The notes: generated by a model from the letters alone, not told the origin. Shown: positions 17,798-27,558, numbered from the stretch's first letter. The stretch is DNA of 64,000 bases from Chryseobacterium culicis (GCF_002979755.1 NZ_PCPP01000001.1:2078665-2142664), one strand, 5' to 3'. Program-made: numbers and translations.

Positions 17798-20518
17798 TTA
17801 AAATCGGTATGAAATATTTCCTCCAAACGAGGTAGATGTAAAGTTGCCGTATACAGCTCCTCTTTCGTCGTATGCTTTTAAATTGAAAACATTACTCACA
17901 TAGATTGAAAGTCTGAAGCCGCTCAGGAAATCCTTGGTAACTCTTAAATGAATATTATGCAGGGTTTTGTTATATAAACCTGAAAGTTTTTCATCGGAAG
18001 GTTTCAGGAAAAGTCCCTGATATTTTGGATTAGTACGGTCATTTTCCGGAATCATCTGTGTCTCTCCATCATGTTTGATATACCCTATCGGATAAATATC
18101 ATTGACCCCATTGAGGGTTCTGTCTGAAAGGAAATGATCTGTTCTCAAACCGATAATCAATCCTGATGAGGCCAGGTGATAGTCAAAACTGAAACTTGCT
18201 CTGGCCATAGAACTTTTGTTTCGGGAATCGTTATAAATTCCATATTCATAGTCTTTATCTGCAATCTTAGGAGCAGCGATCTTGTAAAGACCTTCATCTT
18301 TATGGCCGGAAGTTTCTACATAACTGGCATTGAAACCTATAACAAGATTTAAAGCCTCGATCTTTTTGAAGCTTGCCATCAGCTCCAGTCCTTTATCTAC
18401 GGACTGATATCCGTTAACGATTCTGTTTTGGAGATAATTAAATTTTTCTGTTCCTATCACTTCAAAAGTAGGTACTTCTGTTCCTGAGACATTGACATTT
18501 ACTTTCGCCTTATCCATAATTTTATGAACACTTGCTGTGGTAAACCCATCAAATAATCGGTTGTAATAAGCTGTAAGGTTCACTGTTGCAAAAGGAAATC
18601 TGTAATCCATCCCTACTTCAGTTTTCCAGCTTCGTGACGGTTTCAGATTGGCATTATCTCCCGGCGTAACAACAGTTTGCATGATCGCAGCTGAATAATA
18701 TCCCGGCAGACGATAATCACCAAGAAGGAAGTCAAAATATCTTGGTGCCGTGTAAATCTGATTCAAAGAAGGAGCTTTGGAAGTGAGCCCAAAACCTCCT
18801 CTTACAGAAAATTTACCCATTTGATACGAAGTGTTTACCCTTGGGGAATAGGTAGAATATGAATTCTGCAGATCATAACGAAGTCCCAGATTGGTTCTTA
18901 AGATATGTTTATTCGCAAAAGCTTTCGTAATATTATCCTGAATATAGAATGCATATTGTTTGGATGCAAAAACATGATCACGATAATTAAAGTCTCTCAT
19001 TCCGTTTGATCCCTGACCTGCCGCATTAAATGTTGTAAACTGTCCTGCAGTTCCGTAACGGCCTTTTCCGAAGTTATTTCCATATCTGAAGTTTGCTCCG
19101 ATGCTGTACATATGAACCCATTTGGAGGCTGTCATTTTACTGCCGTTCACACTTAAATCAGTGAAAACATTAAGAGGTTTACCGTCTGAGAAGGCCTGAT
19201 TTTCATAACTTGGGGGTGTATAAGGAGCATAATAAACGCCATCAGTGGTTGAATTTCCATAGGGACGGGCTCCCTGGTTAAGCCAGAATCTTCTCTCTGT
19301 AAGCTGCGTTGAATAGCTGATCCCTACATCTGCATTGATCGTTCTGAAAAATGGTTTGCTTCCGTTTCGATTAAAGTTATAAGTTATATTATTTCCTAAT
19401 GAAAAACTCTTGTTATCTACATTGATAATCATTCCGTCCAGATCATCGGGATCTCTTTTCCCTTTGCTGGTATTGGTAGAAAACGAAGCTGAGAATTTAT
19501 TACTGAAACCGTTTTTATTTTTTGATGACCAAAGGAAGTTGACATTTGTTCTGTCATATCCTACCAGACTGGTTCTTGGATCAGAAAGTGAATTCATATA
19601 GCCCACAGATACATTCAGGGCATTGTTGTTTTTAAGCTTAAATCCTTTTGTAACCCCTACCTGATAAGTTCCATCTCTGAGCGATGCATCCAAGCGGAGT
19701 GGTGATGCTTTGGCAATGGTTGTAACCTTGATAAGTCCTGAAGTTAAATCTCCATATTTAGCATCCGGAACCCCTTGTATGACTTCAATACTTTCAATAT
19801 TTTCAGTCGAAATTTCTCTTAAATCGACCCCGTAATTCGGTTGGCTTGGTGTTAAATTTCCTCCATTGGTGGAAGTACTAAAACTTATCCCGAAGGGACC
19901 GCTGTTCGCAGAATCATAGCTCTGCATATTTTCATTATTGGATAAGGCAATATCGTTGACCATCAACTGTACACCAAATGCTCTGTTTCCAAAATCATCT
20001 CCACCGGGAATATTCCCGGATCCTGTTACAGATGATCCGCTTGCAGTTCTGAAAACGATATTTTTAAACTGGGTATTGTCAAACTGTTGTACATATTGAC
20101 CTGGTAATTGCTGTAAAACATCTCCGATAGAAAATGATTGTAAATTTTGAAGGGCTTCCTGCTGGATAGCAATTTCAGAAAACTGTTTTTTTCTGGCGGT
20201 AAGTTGTACTCCTTCAATTCTAATCGCTGGTTTATCTAAAAAATTTTCTTTGAATTGAATGAATTTTGCGGTAAGCTCTTCTCCTTCTTTTAGAGTGATT
20301 TTTTCTTTTTTATTGTCGGCATTCAGGAGGGTTATCTGGCAACTTCCTTTAAAAGTCAGAGTCTGATCTTTGTAGACCAAGCCTTTACATTTTTCTATTT
20401 CTCTGGTCAGAAGTTCTCCCTTTTTAAGTTGTCCATCATGATAGAACTCTACATTCTGTGCAGACAAGAAACCTCCTGCTGTTAAAAAAACAGCACCTGC
20501 TAATAACGATACTTTCAC
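17798..20518 (-). CDS. TonB-dependent outer-membrane receptor
   Basis: A 906-residue receptor with a signal peptide (LLAGAVFLTAGGFLSAQ), a plug domain (about 110-290, with ENIESIEVIQGVPDAKYGD and SGLIKVTT) and a 22-strand-type barrel ending in GGNISYRF. The N-terminal extension (about 22-95) is unusual: it is not the usual CarboxypepD_reg domain but a short Lys-rich beta segment with two Cys (EKCKG, KGSCQ). It is first in an operon with a DUF4876-like lipoprotein, a barrel and a di-heme peroxidase. The ligand is unknown; a metal chelate or heme-like compound is inferred from the peroxidase. Confidence 0.9.
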   Translation of the reverse strand: MKVSLLAGAVFLTAGGFLSAQNVEFYHDGQLKKGELLTREIEKCKGLVYKDQTLTFKGSCQITLLNADNKKEKITLKEGEELTAKFIQFKENFLDKPAIRIEGVQLTARKKQFSEIAIQQEALQNLQSFSIGDVLQQLPGQYVQQFDNTQFKNIVFRTASGSSVTGSGNIPGGDDFGNRAFGVQLMVNDIALSNNENMQSYDSANSGPFGISFSTSTNGGNLTPSQPNYGVDLREISTENIESIEVIQGVPDAKYGDLTSGLIKVTTIAKASPLRLDASLRDGTYQVGVTKGFKLKNNNALNVSVGYMNSLSDPRTSLVGYDRTNVNFLWSSKNKNGFSNKFSASFSTNTSKGKRDPDDLDGMIINVDNKSFSLGNNITYNFNRNGSKPFFRTINADVGISYSTQLTERRFWLNQGARPYGNSTTDGVYYAPYTPPSYENQAFSDGKPLNVFTDLSVNGSKMTASKWVHMYSIGANFRYGNNFGKGRYGTAGQFTTFNAAGQGSNGMRDFNYRDHVFASKQYAFYIQDNITKAFANKHILRTNLGLRYDLQNSYSTYSPRVNTSYQMGKFSVRGGFGLTSKAPSLNQIYTAPRYFDFLLGDYRLPGYYSAAIMQTVVTPGDNANLKPSRSWKTEVGMDYRFPFATVNLTAYYNRLFDGFTTASVHKIMDKAKVNVNVSGTEVPTFEVIGTEKFNYLQNRIVNGYQSVDKGLELMASFKKIEALNLVIGFNASYVETSGHKDEGLYKIAAPKIADKDYEYGIYNDSRNKSSMARASFSFDYHLASSGLIIGLRTDHFLSDRTLNGVNDIYPIGYIKHDGETQMIPENDRTNPKYQGLFLKPSDEKLSGLYNKTLHNIHLRVTKDFLSGFRLSIYVSNVFNLKAYDERGAVYGNFTSTSFGGNISYRF

Positions 20519-20838
20519 CCTTAAAATATTTAGGCTGCAAATTAATTATAATTATTCTAAATAAAAAGTAAGTTATTGAAATTATTAAAGTTATTTTAAC
20601 GTAAAATAAAATAATATTCACATATAAATCCCTATATAAAGAATAAAACAACAATAAAAACAATGAAAGATAAAAGCTTAGAGGATATATCAGTACAGAT
20701 ATGTTTATGATATTAATCTACAAATGCATTAAGAAAAAGAAATAAAAAATATCCATAGTAAACCTTGGATCATCTTATTTTTCAGCAATTACTCTTCAAG
20801 GAAATACTCATCCGTTACGCTTTATGATTATTATATAC
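20519..20838. other. Intergenic region upstream of the TonB operon
   Basis: No gene-like ORF of credible composition. It holds the promoter region of the TonB operon (AT-rich, with the shared 16-base motif at 20552-20567 and a TTAATTTG near-match to the -7 box). The remainder is unremarkable AT-rich sequence up to the dnaK terminator. Confidence 0.5.
20552..20567 (-). promoter_or_regulatory. AT-rich motif upstream of the TonB operon, Fur-box-like
   Basis: Minus strand TTTTTATTTAGAATAA, identical to the motif at 12044-12059, located about 35-50 bases upstream of the receptor's start codon. The sequence continues ATTATAA, making an imperfect palindrome around TTAGAATAATTATAA. Iron control is an inference. 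Confidence 0.35.
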
Positions 20839-20842
20839 GAAA

Positions 20843-20880
20843 AACCCCGCGGTAAACTTTGTTTACCGCGGGGTTGATTT
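20843..20880 (-). terminator. dnaK terminator
   Basis: A perfect 15-base GC-rich stem (20843-20857 and 20861-20875) with a 3-base loop. Read on the minus strand it is followed by a T-run, as expected for dnaK. Confidence 0.9.
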
Positions 20881-20907
20881 ATAATTAAATGTTAGTGTTT
20901 ACATCTA

Positions 20908-22806
20908 TTATTTTACTTCCTCGAAGTCTGCATCCTGTACATCCTCAGCTCCAGCGTTTCCACCAGCATTCTGAGCTCCAGCACCTGCATCAGCACCTGG
21001 CTGTTGACCCGCTGCATATAACTCTTCAGAAGCGGCCATCCATGCTGCATCTAATGCTTCAGTTTTAGCTTTAACATCATCAGCATTTTTAGCTTCGAAA
21101 GCTGTCTTTAATTCTCCATGAGCTGCTTCGATTGCTGCTTTTTTGTCAGCAGAAAGTTTCTCACCGAATTCTTTTAATTGCTTTTCAGTCTGGAAGATCA
21201 ATCCGTCAGCTTTGTTGAAGATTTCAACTTCTTCTTTTCTCTTAGCATCTGCTGCAGAGTTTTCCTGAGCTTCTTTCTTCATTCTTTCGATTTCTTCGTC
21301 GGAAAGACCTGAAGAAGCCTGAATTTTGATAGACTGTTCTTTACCAGTTCCTTTATCTTTAGCTGATACGCTTAGGATACCGTTAGCATCAATATCGAAA
21401 GTTACTTCAATTTGAGGAACTCCTCTTGGTGCTGGTGGAATATCCTGAAGATCGAATCTACCGATTTCCTTGTTATCGTTGAACATTGATCTTTCACCTT
21501 GACCTACTCTGATGCTTACTGCTGGCTGGTTGTCAGATGCAGTAGAGAATACTTCAGATTTCTTAGTTGGGATGGTAGTATTCGCTTCAATTAATTTAGT
21601 GAATACAGAACCCATTGTTTCGATTCCTAAAGAAAGTGGAGTAACGTCAAGTAGTAATACGTCTTTTACATCACCTGTCAATACACCTCCCTGGATCGCT
21701 GCACCAATTGCTACAACCTCATCCGGGTTAACTCCTTTAGATGGTTTTTTACCGAAGAATTTTTCTACTTCTTCCTGGATGATTGGGATTCTTGTAGAAC
21801 CACCTACCAAGATTACTTCGTCAATATCAGAAGTTGATAAACCAGCATCTTTTAACGCTTTAGCAACAGGCTCCATAGATCTTCTTACAAGATCAGCAGA
21901 TAATTGCTCGAATTTAGCTTTTGTTAAAGACTTCACTAAGTGTTTAGGGCCAGTAGCAGTAGCTGTGATATAAGGTAAGTTGATTTCAGTCTGAGGAGAA
22001 GAAGATAATTCAATTTTAGCTTTTTCTGCAGCTTCTTTCAATCTTTGAAGAGCAATGGCATCAGATTTTAAATCTACACCTTCTTCAGCTTTGAACTCGT
22101 CAGCCATCCAGTTGATGATCACATCATCAAAGTCATCACCTCCTAAGTGTGTATCACCGTTTGTAGACAATACTTCGAATACACCGTCTCCTAAATCAAG
22201 GATTGAGATATCGAAAGTACCACCTCCAAGGTCATATACTGCGATTTTCTGATCTTTATGGTTTTTATCAAGACCGTAAGCTAATGCTGCAGCTGTAGGC
22301 TCATTGATAATTCTTTCTACTTTAAGACCAGCAATTTCACCAGCTTCTTTAGTAGCTTGTCTCTGTGCATCGTTGAAGTATGCAGGAACAGTAATTACCG
22401 CTCTTGTTACTTCCTGTCCAAGATAATCTTCAGCAGTTTTCTTCATTTTCTGAAGAGTCATTGCAGAAATTTCCTGTGGAGTATATTCTCTATCGTCGAT
22501 TTTTACTTTTACTGTATCGTTTGGTCCGGCAACTACTTTATAAGGTACTCTTGTGATTTCAGAAGCATCATCTTTAAAGTGAGTTCCGATAAATCTTTTA
22601 ATAGAGTAAACAGTCTTTGTTGGATTCGTTACAGCCTGTCTTTTTGCAGGATCACCTACTTTTCTTTCTCCATCTTCCGTAAAAGCTACGATAGAAGGAG
22701 TAGTTCTCTTACCTTCTGCGTTAGGAATAACAACAGGGTCTTTACCCTCCATTACAGCAACACAAGAGTTGGTTGTTCCTAAGTCAATTCCAATTATTTT
22801 ACTCAT
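20908..22806 (-). CDS. dnaK: Molecular chaperone DnaK (Hsp70)
   Basis: A 632-residue Hsp70. The ATPase signatures are [17 protein letters not shown] at the N-terminus, [14 protein letters not shown] (about residue 190) and [11 protein letters not shown] (about 335). The substrate domain contains [13 protein letters not shown]. The C-terminus ends in a Gly/Ala-rich linker and DADFEEVK, typical of bacterial DnaK. It folds and remodels proteins with DnaJ and GrpE, neither of which is adjacent. It is monocistronic: a strong terminator follows, and a promoter-like region with TGTCA repeats precedes it. Confidence 0.98.
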   Translation of the reverse strand: MSKIIGIDLGTTNSCVAVMEGKDPVVIPNAEGKRTTPSIVAFTEDGERKVGDPAKRQAVTNPTKTVYSIKRFIGTHFKDDASEITRVPYKVVAGPNDTVKVKIDDREYTPQEISAMTLQKMKKTAEDYLGQEVTRAVITVPAYFNDAQRQATKEAGEIAGLKVERIINEPTAAALAYGLDKNHKDQKIAVYDLGGGTFDISILDLGDGVFEVLSTNGDTHLGGDDFDDVIINWMADEFKAEEGVDLKSDAIALQRLKEAAEKAKIELSSSPQTEINLPYITATATGPKHLVKSLTKAKFEQLSADLVRRSMEPVAKALKDAGLSTSDIDEVILVGGSTRIPIIQEEVEKFFGKKPSKGVNPDEVVAIGAAIQGGVLTGDVKDVLLLDVTPLSLGIETMGSVFTKLIEANTTIPTKKSEVFSTASDNQPAVSIRVGQGERSMFNDNKEIGRFDLQDIPPAPRGVPQIEVTFDIDANGILSVSAKDKGTGKEQSIKIQASSGLSDEEIERMKKEAQENSAADAKRKEEVEIFNKADGLIFQTEKQLKEFGEKLSADKKAAIEAAHGELKTAFEAKNADDVKAKTEALDAAWMAASEELYAAGQQPGADAGAGAQNAGGNAGAEDVQDADFEEVK

Positions 22807-22855
22807 AATATTTTATATTTTTTCTATTTTTAATTTAATTTACACTCTCAATTTC

Positions 22856-22895
22856 TCAATATCTGTACCATTCGAAGAATTATGACAAAATGACA
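22856..22895 (-). promoter_or_regulatory. Candidate dnaK promoter: sigma-54-like element with upstream TGTCA repeats
   Basis: On the minus strand, TGTCATTTTGTCA (22895-22883) is followed about 12 bases later by TGGTACAGATATTGA (22870-22856). The latter matches the -24/-12 pattern TGGYAC-N5-TTGC except for the last C. The predicted start would be about 40 bases before the ATG. A sigma-54 reading is inference; an alternative stress-specific signal is possible. Confidence 0.4.
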
Positions 22896-22906
22896 CAATA
22901 AAAATA

Positions 22907-22932
22907 AAAACCCCGATAAATCGAGGTTTTGT
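22907..22932 (-). terminator. Terminator of the metalloprotease gene
   Basis: A 10-base stem (22907-22916 and 22921-22930, one G-U pair) with a 4-base loop and a T-run on the minus strand. Confidence 0.7.
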
Positions 22933-22957
22933 AAGATTCAATATGGAAATATTTTCA

Positions 22958-24196
22958 TTATTTTTTGATAAACTTCATTGATTTCACGAAGTCTTTGCCA
23001 TTGTAAGTTCTCACATAGTAAGTACCACTGACAAAATCTTTCACATCAATTTTATCTGTTTCATTTTTAATAAACGCTTTTTTCACAAGCCTACCTTCAG
23101 CGTTGAAAATTTCTACCTCGTTTATAGGTGCTAAAGGAGAAGCAATGGAAATATATTGTGTAGTAGGGTTAGGGAAAAGATTGATAGAATTTACCTTTTC
23201 CACATCATTTACTGATAGAAATGCACATGCATTAGAATTCAGAAGGCTTGCTCTCGGGCCAGCCATTGTATTGGTCTTGATTGTTTTCTGATCATTGGTA
23301 AAGAATGCCATCTCAGTATCTGTCACATAATCCATAAAATTCATGAACATTGCACCATTGGCAGTAGGCGTACACATGAATCCATTATCCGGAAAAACAT
23401 TACCCCCGTAATGAGCATCATTAATAGCAGGAGTATCTGCACAGCCATCATCATTATCCGCTGTTCCGCATGCGCTACCATCTTCTCCCCAAGGGTGAAG
23501 TAATCCGAAATAATGTCCTATTTCATGGGTTGCAGTTCGTCCACCATTATAAGGTGCAACCGCAGCTCCTGTAGTTCCGAAATATTTATACCCGATAGCA
23601 AGTCCGTCTTCAGGGTATCCGGCAGCATCCGGCAGATAAGCCCAGCCAAGATAAGGGTTAGGCATATTTCCTACCCAGATGTTCAAATATTTAGTAGGAT
23701 CCCAGGCCGTAAGCCCTGAAGCCTGATAATATTCATTCGCAAAATCGAAACCTGAAGAAACAGATTTTCTTTCAATCCCAGTAGTAGAAGCTCCTGTAGG
23801 CGTTTTTGTTGCCATACAAAATGTCAGTTCCATATCCGCCGCATAAGGTTTGAATGCATCAGGAACTACAGAAGCGAAATTCGAATTCAATTTTCTAAAA
23901 TCATTATTCAGAATAGCAATCTGCGATGCAATCTGAGCATCCGAAATATTCTGAGCAGCACTTCCATAAAGAACATGGACTACAACCGGAATGGTAACAA
24001 CAGTCTGACCGTTTTTAGCTACTGTATTAGCAGCTGCGCTCTTACTGGTTAGGTAATTTCTTAAATCTTCTTTTTTTGCCAGAGCCTGCGGATTTCTCGC
24101 ATAAAACTCCTTCATCTTCAAATCAGTGGCACATTCTCTCTGACCATACATATTAGCCATCAGAAAGCCGGCTGTCAATAGTAAAATTTTTTTCAT
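22958..24196 (-). CDS. Secreted M43 (pappalysin-like) zinc metalloprotease with type IX sorting domain
   Basis: A 412-residue secreted protease. The zinc-binding motif is HEIGHYFGLLH, followed by the family Met-turn (FMNFMDY) and disulfide-prone cysteines. The C-terminal 70 residues (INLFPNPTTQYISI to KSMKFIKK) form a type IX secretion sorting domain. It should therefore leave the cell through the T9SS and be cleaved from that tail. I use the ATG at 24196 (MKKILLLTAGF), whose signal peptide ends MYGQ; an in-frame ATG eight codons upstream lacks a typical signal start. It stands alone; likely an extracellular protein-degrading enzyme. Confidence 0.92.
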   Translation of the reverse strand: MKKILLLTAGFLMANMYGQRECATDLKMKEFYARNPQALAKKEDLRNYLTSKSAAANTVAKNGQTVVTIPVVVHVLYGSAAQNISDAQIASQIAILNNDFRKLNSNFASVVPDAFKPYAADMELTFCMATKTPTGASTTGIERKSVSSGFDFANEYYQASGLTAWDPTKYLNIWVGNMPNPYLGWAYLPDAAGYPEDGLAIGYKYFGTTGAAVAPYNGGRTATHEIGHYFGLLHPWGEDGSACGTADNDDGCADTPAINDAHYGGNVFPDNGFMCTPTANGAMFMNFMDYVTDTEMAFFTNDQKTIKTNTMAGPRASLLNSNACAFLSVNDVEKVNSINLFPNPTTQYISIASPLAPINEVEIFNAEGRLVKKAFIKNETDKIDVKDFVSGTYYVRTYNGKDFVKSMKFIKK

Positions 24197-24586
24197 GGAA
24201 ATATTATAAATAGGCAGCAAATATAACCATTCTTATATAAATTTTATGGCCAGAACAAAGCTTTTCCATCATCTCTGTCATCGGATCAAAATCAAATATC
24301 AAAGAATTGATAAACGGAAGTATAATAATATAAGGGTTTAATTTTTGTCCAGATATTATATGATTTTAAAAAACTTCCCCTATCAATAATGTATTGGACT
24401 ATATTCTCTGCATAAAGAGAATATTTCATGATTCTTAATTCATTTAAAAAGACTGATTATCAAACCAATTACAACCAACAAAACCAATTAATTCACCCAT
24501 CTTTAAAAATTAATCAAAGTTTAACCTAAGAAATAAGGTGATAGTCTTTGTGAATTATTATTTTTGATAAAATATACACATTTAGA
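24197..24586. other. Intergenic region between metalloprotease and ppk1
   Basis: A 390-base AT-rich divergent promoter region. A TATTTTTG box at 24559-24566 (21 bases before the ppk1 ATG) matches the flavobacterial -7 element but has no well-spaced TTG. I see no ORF, RNA or repeat here. Confidence 0.45.
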
Positions 24587-26659
24587 ATGTCAATACACTT
24601 TAATCCAAGAGATATTACATGGCTTGCCTTTAACGAAAGAGTTTTGCAGGAGGCTATGGATGAAAAAGTACCCTTACATTTAAGAATACGTTTCCTGGGA
24701 ATTTTCTCCAACAATTTAGATGAATTTTTCAGAGTACGTGTTGCCGGATTAAAGCGTGCCATGGATTTTAAGGAAAAAGTGATTGCTGAATCTTTCTATC
24801 AGCCTCCTACCAAAATTCTTCAGAGAATCAATGAGGTCGTTATGAGACAGCAGCTGAATTTCGATAAAACCTGGAAAAAAATCCAGACTGAAATGGCTGA
24901 TCATAAAGTTTTTATTAAAAACGCCAAAAACCTGACAGCAAAACAGAAAGAGTTTGTCCGACAATATTTTGACGAAGTGGTAGAATCCAATGTGATCCCG
25001 ATTCTTCTTCATGAAAATACACCTATGCCCTACCTGAGAGACAAAAGTCTTTACCTGGGCGTAGCCATGAGAAAAAAAGACTGGCAGTATTCCAGTAATT
25101 ATGCAATTATTGAAATTCCTTCCCGTTTTGTGGGACGATTCGTATTACTGCCAACGGAAGATCCGGAAGAAAAAAATGTCATGTTACTGGAAGATGTGAT
25201 TACCTTTAACCTTCCTCACATATTTTCTTATTTCGGATATGATGAGTTTGCAGCCAATGCCTTTAAAGTAACAAAAGATGCGGAACTGGATCTGGATAAT
25301 GATATCAGAACCAACTTCGCAGAAAAGATAGAAAAAGGCCTCAAAAACAGAAGAAAAGGAAAACCTACCCGTTTTGTTTTTGATAAAGATATGGATAAAG
25401 CTCTCCTGGAACTTCTTATCAGAAAGCTGAATCTGACCAAGAAAGACAGCATCATTCCCGGAGGAAAAATTCATAATTTCAAGCATTTCATGGACTTTCC
25501 TGATGTTTTTGAAACGTATGAAAGACCGGTGGAAAGAACCTCTTTTACCCATCAGGCATTTGAACACGGGGAAAGGGTAACGGATGTTATTTTAAAAGAA
25601 GACGTTCTCCTTACTTTTCCTTACCACAAGTATAATCCGGTGATTGACCTTCTTCGCGAAGCTGCCATGGATCCGGATGTAAAATCCATACAGATCACGG
25701 CTTATCGTCTGGCCAGCAGCTCAAAAATCATCAATGCACTAATCTATGCGGCACGAAATGGTAAGGAAGTGACGGTGATGCTGGAACTTCAGGCAAGATT
25801 TGATGAAGAATCCAATCTGGAATGGAAAGACATGCTGGAACCGGAAGGAATTACCGTTCTTGTTGGTATCCCCAATAAAAAAGTACATGCCAAGCTTTGT
25901 GTTATCAAAAAGAGAGCCCACAACAAAACGATTCAATATGGATTTGTAAGTACGGGAAACTTCAATGAAAAAACGGCAAGAATATATGGAGACCACCTGT
26001 TGTTAACTGCTGACCGTGGCATCATGGCAGATATCAATAAAGTCTTCAATGTATTGAAAAAACCGAAAGATGATTTTATTTCCATTTTGAAAACTTGTAA
26101 AAATTTATTAGTTTGCCCTCAGTTTATGCGTGAAAAGATTGTTCACCATATCGATAAAGAAATTGAAGAAGCTAAAGCAGGACGGAGAGCAGAGATCATC
26201 ATAAAAGTAAATTCTCTGAGCGACAGGCTGTTGATAGAAAAATTATATGATGCCGCAAAAGCTGGCGTAGTAACCAGACTGATTGTAAGAGGAATCTATT
26301 GTGCCGTCAACCAAAAGGATTTTAAAGAAAAAATAAAAGCTATAAGTATTGTAGATGAATATCTGGAACATGCCAGAGTAATGTATTTCTACAATAAAGG
26401 AACTGAAGACATGTATATTTCTTCTGCCGATTGGATGACCAGAAACCTGGATTACAGGATTGAAGCAGCCGCTAAAATTACGGACAAGAACCTGAAGAAA
26501 GAATTAAAAGACATTCTTGACATTCAGCTTAGGGATAATGTAAAAGCCAGAATTCTGGATAAGAGACTGAGCAATGAATATGTAAGAAATGAAAAACAAG
26601 AATGCCGATCACAAATAGAAACCTATAAATATTTAAAAGCTAAAACAAGCAAAAAATGA
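24587..26659 (+). CDS. ppk1: Polyphosphate kinase 1
   Basis: A 690-residue polyphosphate kinase, which reversibly makes long-chain polyphosphate from ATP through a phospho-histidine intermediate. The N-terminal domain (ITWLAFNERVLQEAM, FLGIFSNNLDEFFRVRV) and the two phospholipase-D-like catalytic domains are present, with the HKD-like KVHAKLCVIKKR and STGNFNEKTARIYGD. The length is normal for the family. It overlaps the exopolyphosphatase gene by 4 bases (ATGA), so synthesis and breakdown enzymes are translationally coupled. Confidence 0.96.
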   Translation: MSIHFNPRDITWLAFNERVLQEAMDEKVPLHLRIRFLGIFSNNLDEFFRVRVAGLKRAMDFKEKVIAESFYQPPTKILQRINEVVMRQQLNFDKTWKKIQTEMADHKVFIKNAKNLTAKQKEFVRQYFDEVVESNVIPILLHENTPMPYLRDKSLYLGVAMRKKDWQYSSNYAIIEIPSRFVGRFVLLPTEDPEEKNVMLLEDVITFNLPHIFSYFGYDEFAANAFKVTKDAELDLDNDIRTNFAEKIEKGLKNRRKGKPTRFVFDKDMDKALLELLIRKLNLTKKDSIIPGGKIHNFKHFMDFPDVFETYERPVERTSFTHQAFEHGERVTDVILKEDVLLTFPYHKYNPVIDLLREAAMDPDVKSIQITAYRLASSSKIINALIYAARNGKEVTVMLELQARFDEESNLEWKDMLEPEGITVLVGIPNKKVHAKLCVIKKRAHNKTIQYGFVSTGNFNEKTARIYGDHLLLTADRGIMADINKVFNVLKKPKDDFISILKTCKNLLVCPQFMREKIVHHIDKEIEEAKAGRRAEIIIKVNSLSDRLLIEKLYDAAKAGVVTRLIVRGIYCAVNQKDFKEKIKAISIVDEYLEHARVMYFYNKGTEDMYISSADWMTRNLDYRIEAAAKITDKNLKKELKDILDIQLRDNVKARILDKRLSNEYVRNEKQECRSQIETYKYLKAKTSKK

Positions 26660-27540
26660 AGATAGCAGCGATAGACATAGGGAGTAATGCAGCCCGCCTT
26701 CTTATCAATGAAGTAAAGATTAATAACAGAAAACCTGAATTCATCAAACTTAACCTTCTCAGAATTCCTCTGAGACTGGGAATGGATGTTTTCACCATCG
26801 GAAAGATAGGCCCGGAAAGAGAAAAAATGGTCATTGACTCTATGAAGATCTTCAGTGACCTGATGAAAATATACAAAGTAGATCATTACAGAGCCTGTGC
26901 TACCAGTGCAATGCGTGATGCTGCCAATGGTAATGAAATCATCAACCTGGTAAAAGAAACGTCAGGTATTAATATTGAGATCATTTCCGGTGATGAAGAA
27001 GCAACGCTCATCTATGAAAATCACGTAGCAGAAGGTCTTGACAAAGAATTTGCCTATCTATATATTGATGTCGGTGGAGGTTCTACAGAACTTACCTTTT
27101 ACGAAAACGGTAAAATGGTCTACGAAAAATCCTTCAATATCGGAACGATCCGTCTTCTCAACAATCTTGTAACGATGGACAACTGGAAGGAAATGAAAGA
27201 TGAAATCAAGAAAAATATCGTCAGCAAAAAACCAATTGTAGCCATCGGGTCAGGAGGAAACATCAACAAAGTATTCTCCATGAGCAAAACCAAAGACGGG
27301 AAACCAATGTCCTTGTCTCATCTGAAAAAGGTTTATAGAGAGTTCAATGAATTGTCCGTAGAAGAGAGAATGAGCAATTACAACCTGAGAGAAGACCGTG
27401 CAGACGTATTGGTACATGCTCTGGGAATTTTCAACAACGTAATGTCCTGGTCTGACATCAACAGGATTTTTGTCCCTAAAATCTCAGTAGCAGACGGATT
27501 GATCCATAATATTTACAGTCAGCTGCAACATAAAAAATAA
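26656..27540 (+). CDS. Exopolyphosphatase / Ppx-GppA family phosphatase
   Basis: A 294-residue ASKHA-fold phosphatase. The two phosphate-binding loops are visible: IAAIDIGSNAARLLI at the N-terminus and YIDVGGGSTELTFY (about residue 135). GSGGNINKVFSM is the adenosine-like motif. The protein is shorter than E. coli Ppx (about 500 residues), lacking the C-terminal HD-type domain, as is common in Bacteroidetes. Its start codon overlaps the ppk1 stop. It probably removes phosphate from polyphosphate; pppGpp hydrolysis is also possible for this family. Confidence 0.92.
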   Translation: MKIAAIDIGSNAARLLINEVKINNRKPEFIKLNLLRIPLRLGMDVFTIGKIGPEREKMVIDSMKIFSDLMKIYKVDHYRACATSAMRDAANGNEIINLVKETSGINIEIISGDEEATLIYENHVAEGLDKEFAYLYIDVGGGSTELTFYENGKMVYEKSFNIGTIRLLNNLVTMDNWKEMKDEIKKNIVSKKPIVAIGSGGNINKVFSMSKTKDGKPMSLSHLKKVYREFNELSVEERMSNYNLREDRADVLVHALGIFNNVMSWSDINRIFVPKISVADGLIHNIYSQLQHKK

Positions 27541-27558
27541 CAGCATACAACAATATTG

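Noticed and set aside
21512..22782. Plus-strand ORFs opposite dnaK
   Set aside because: They are reverse-strand shadows of a highly conserved gene and contain no recognisable protein features.
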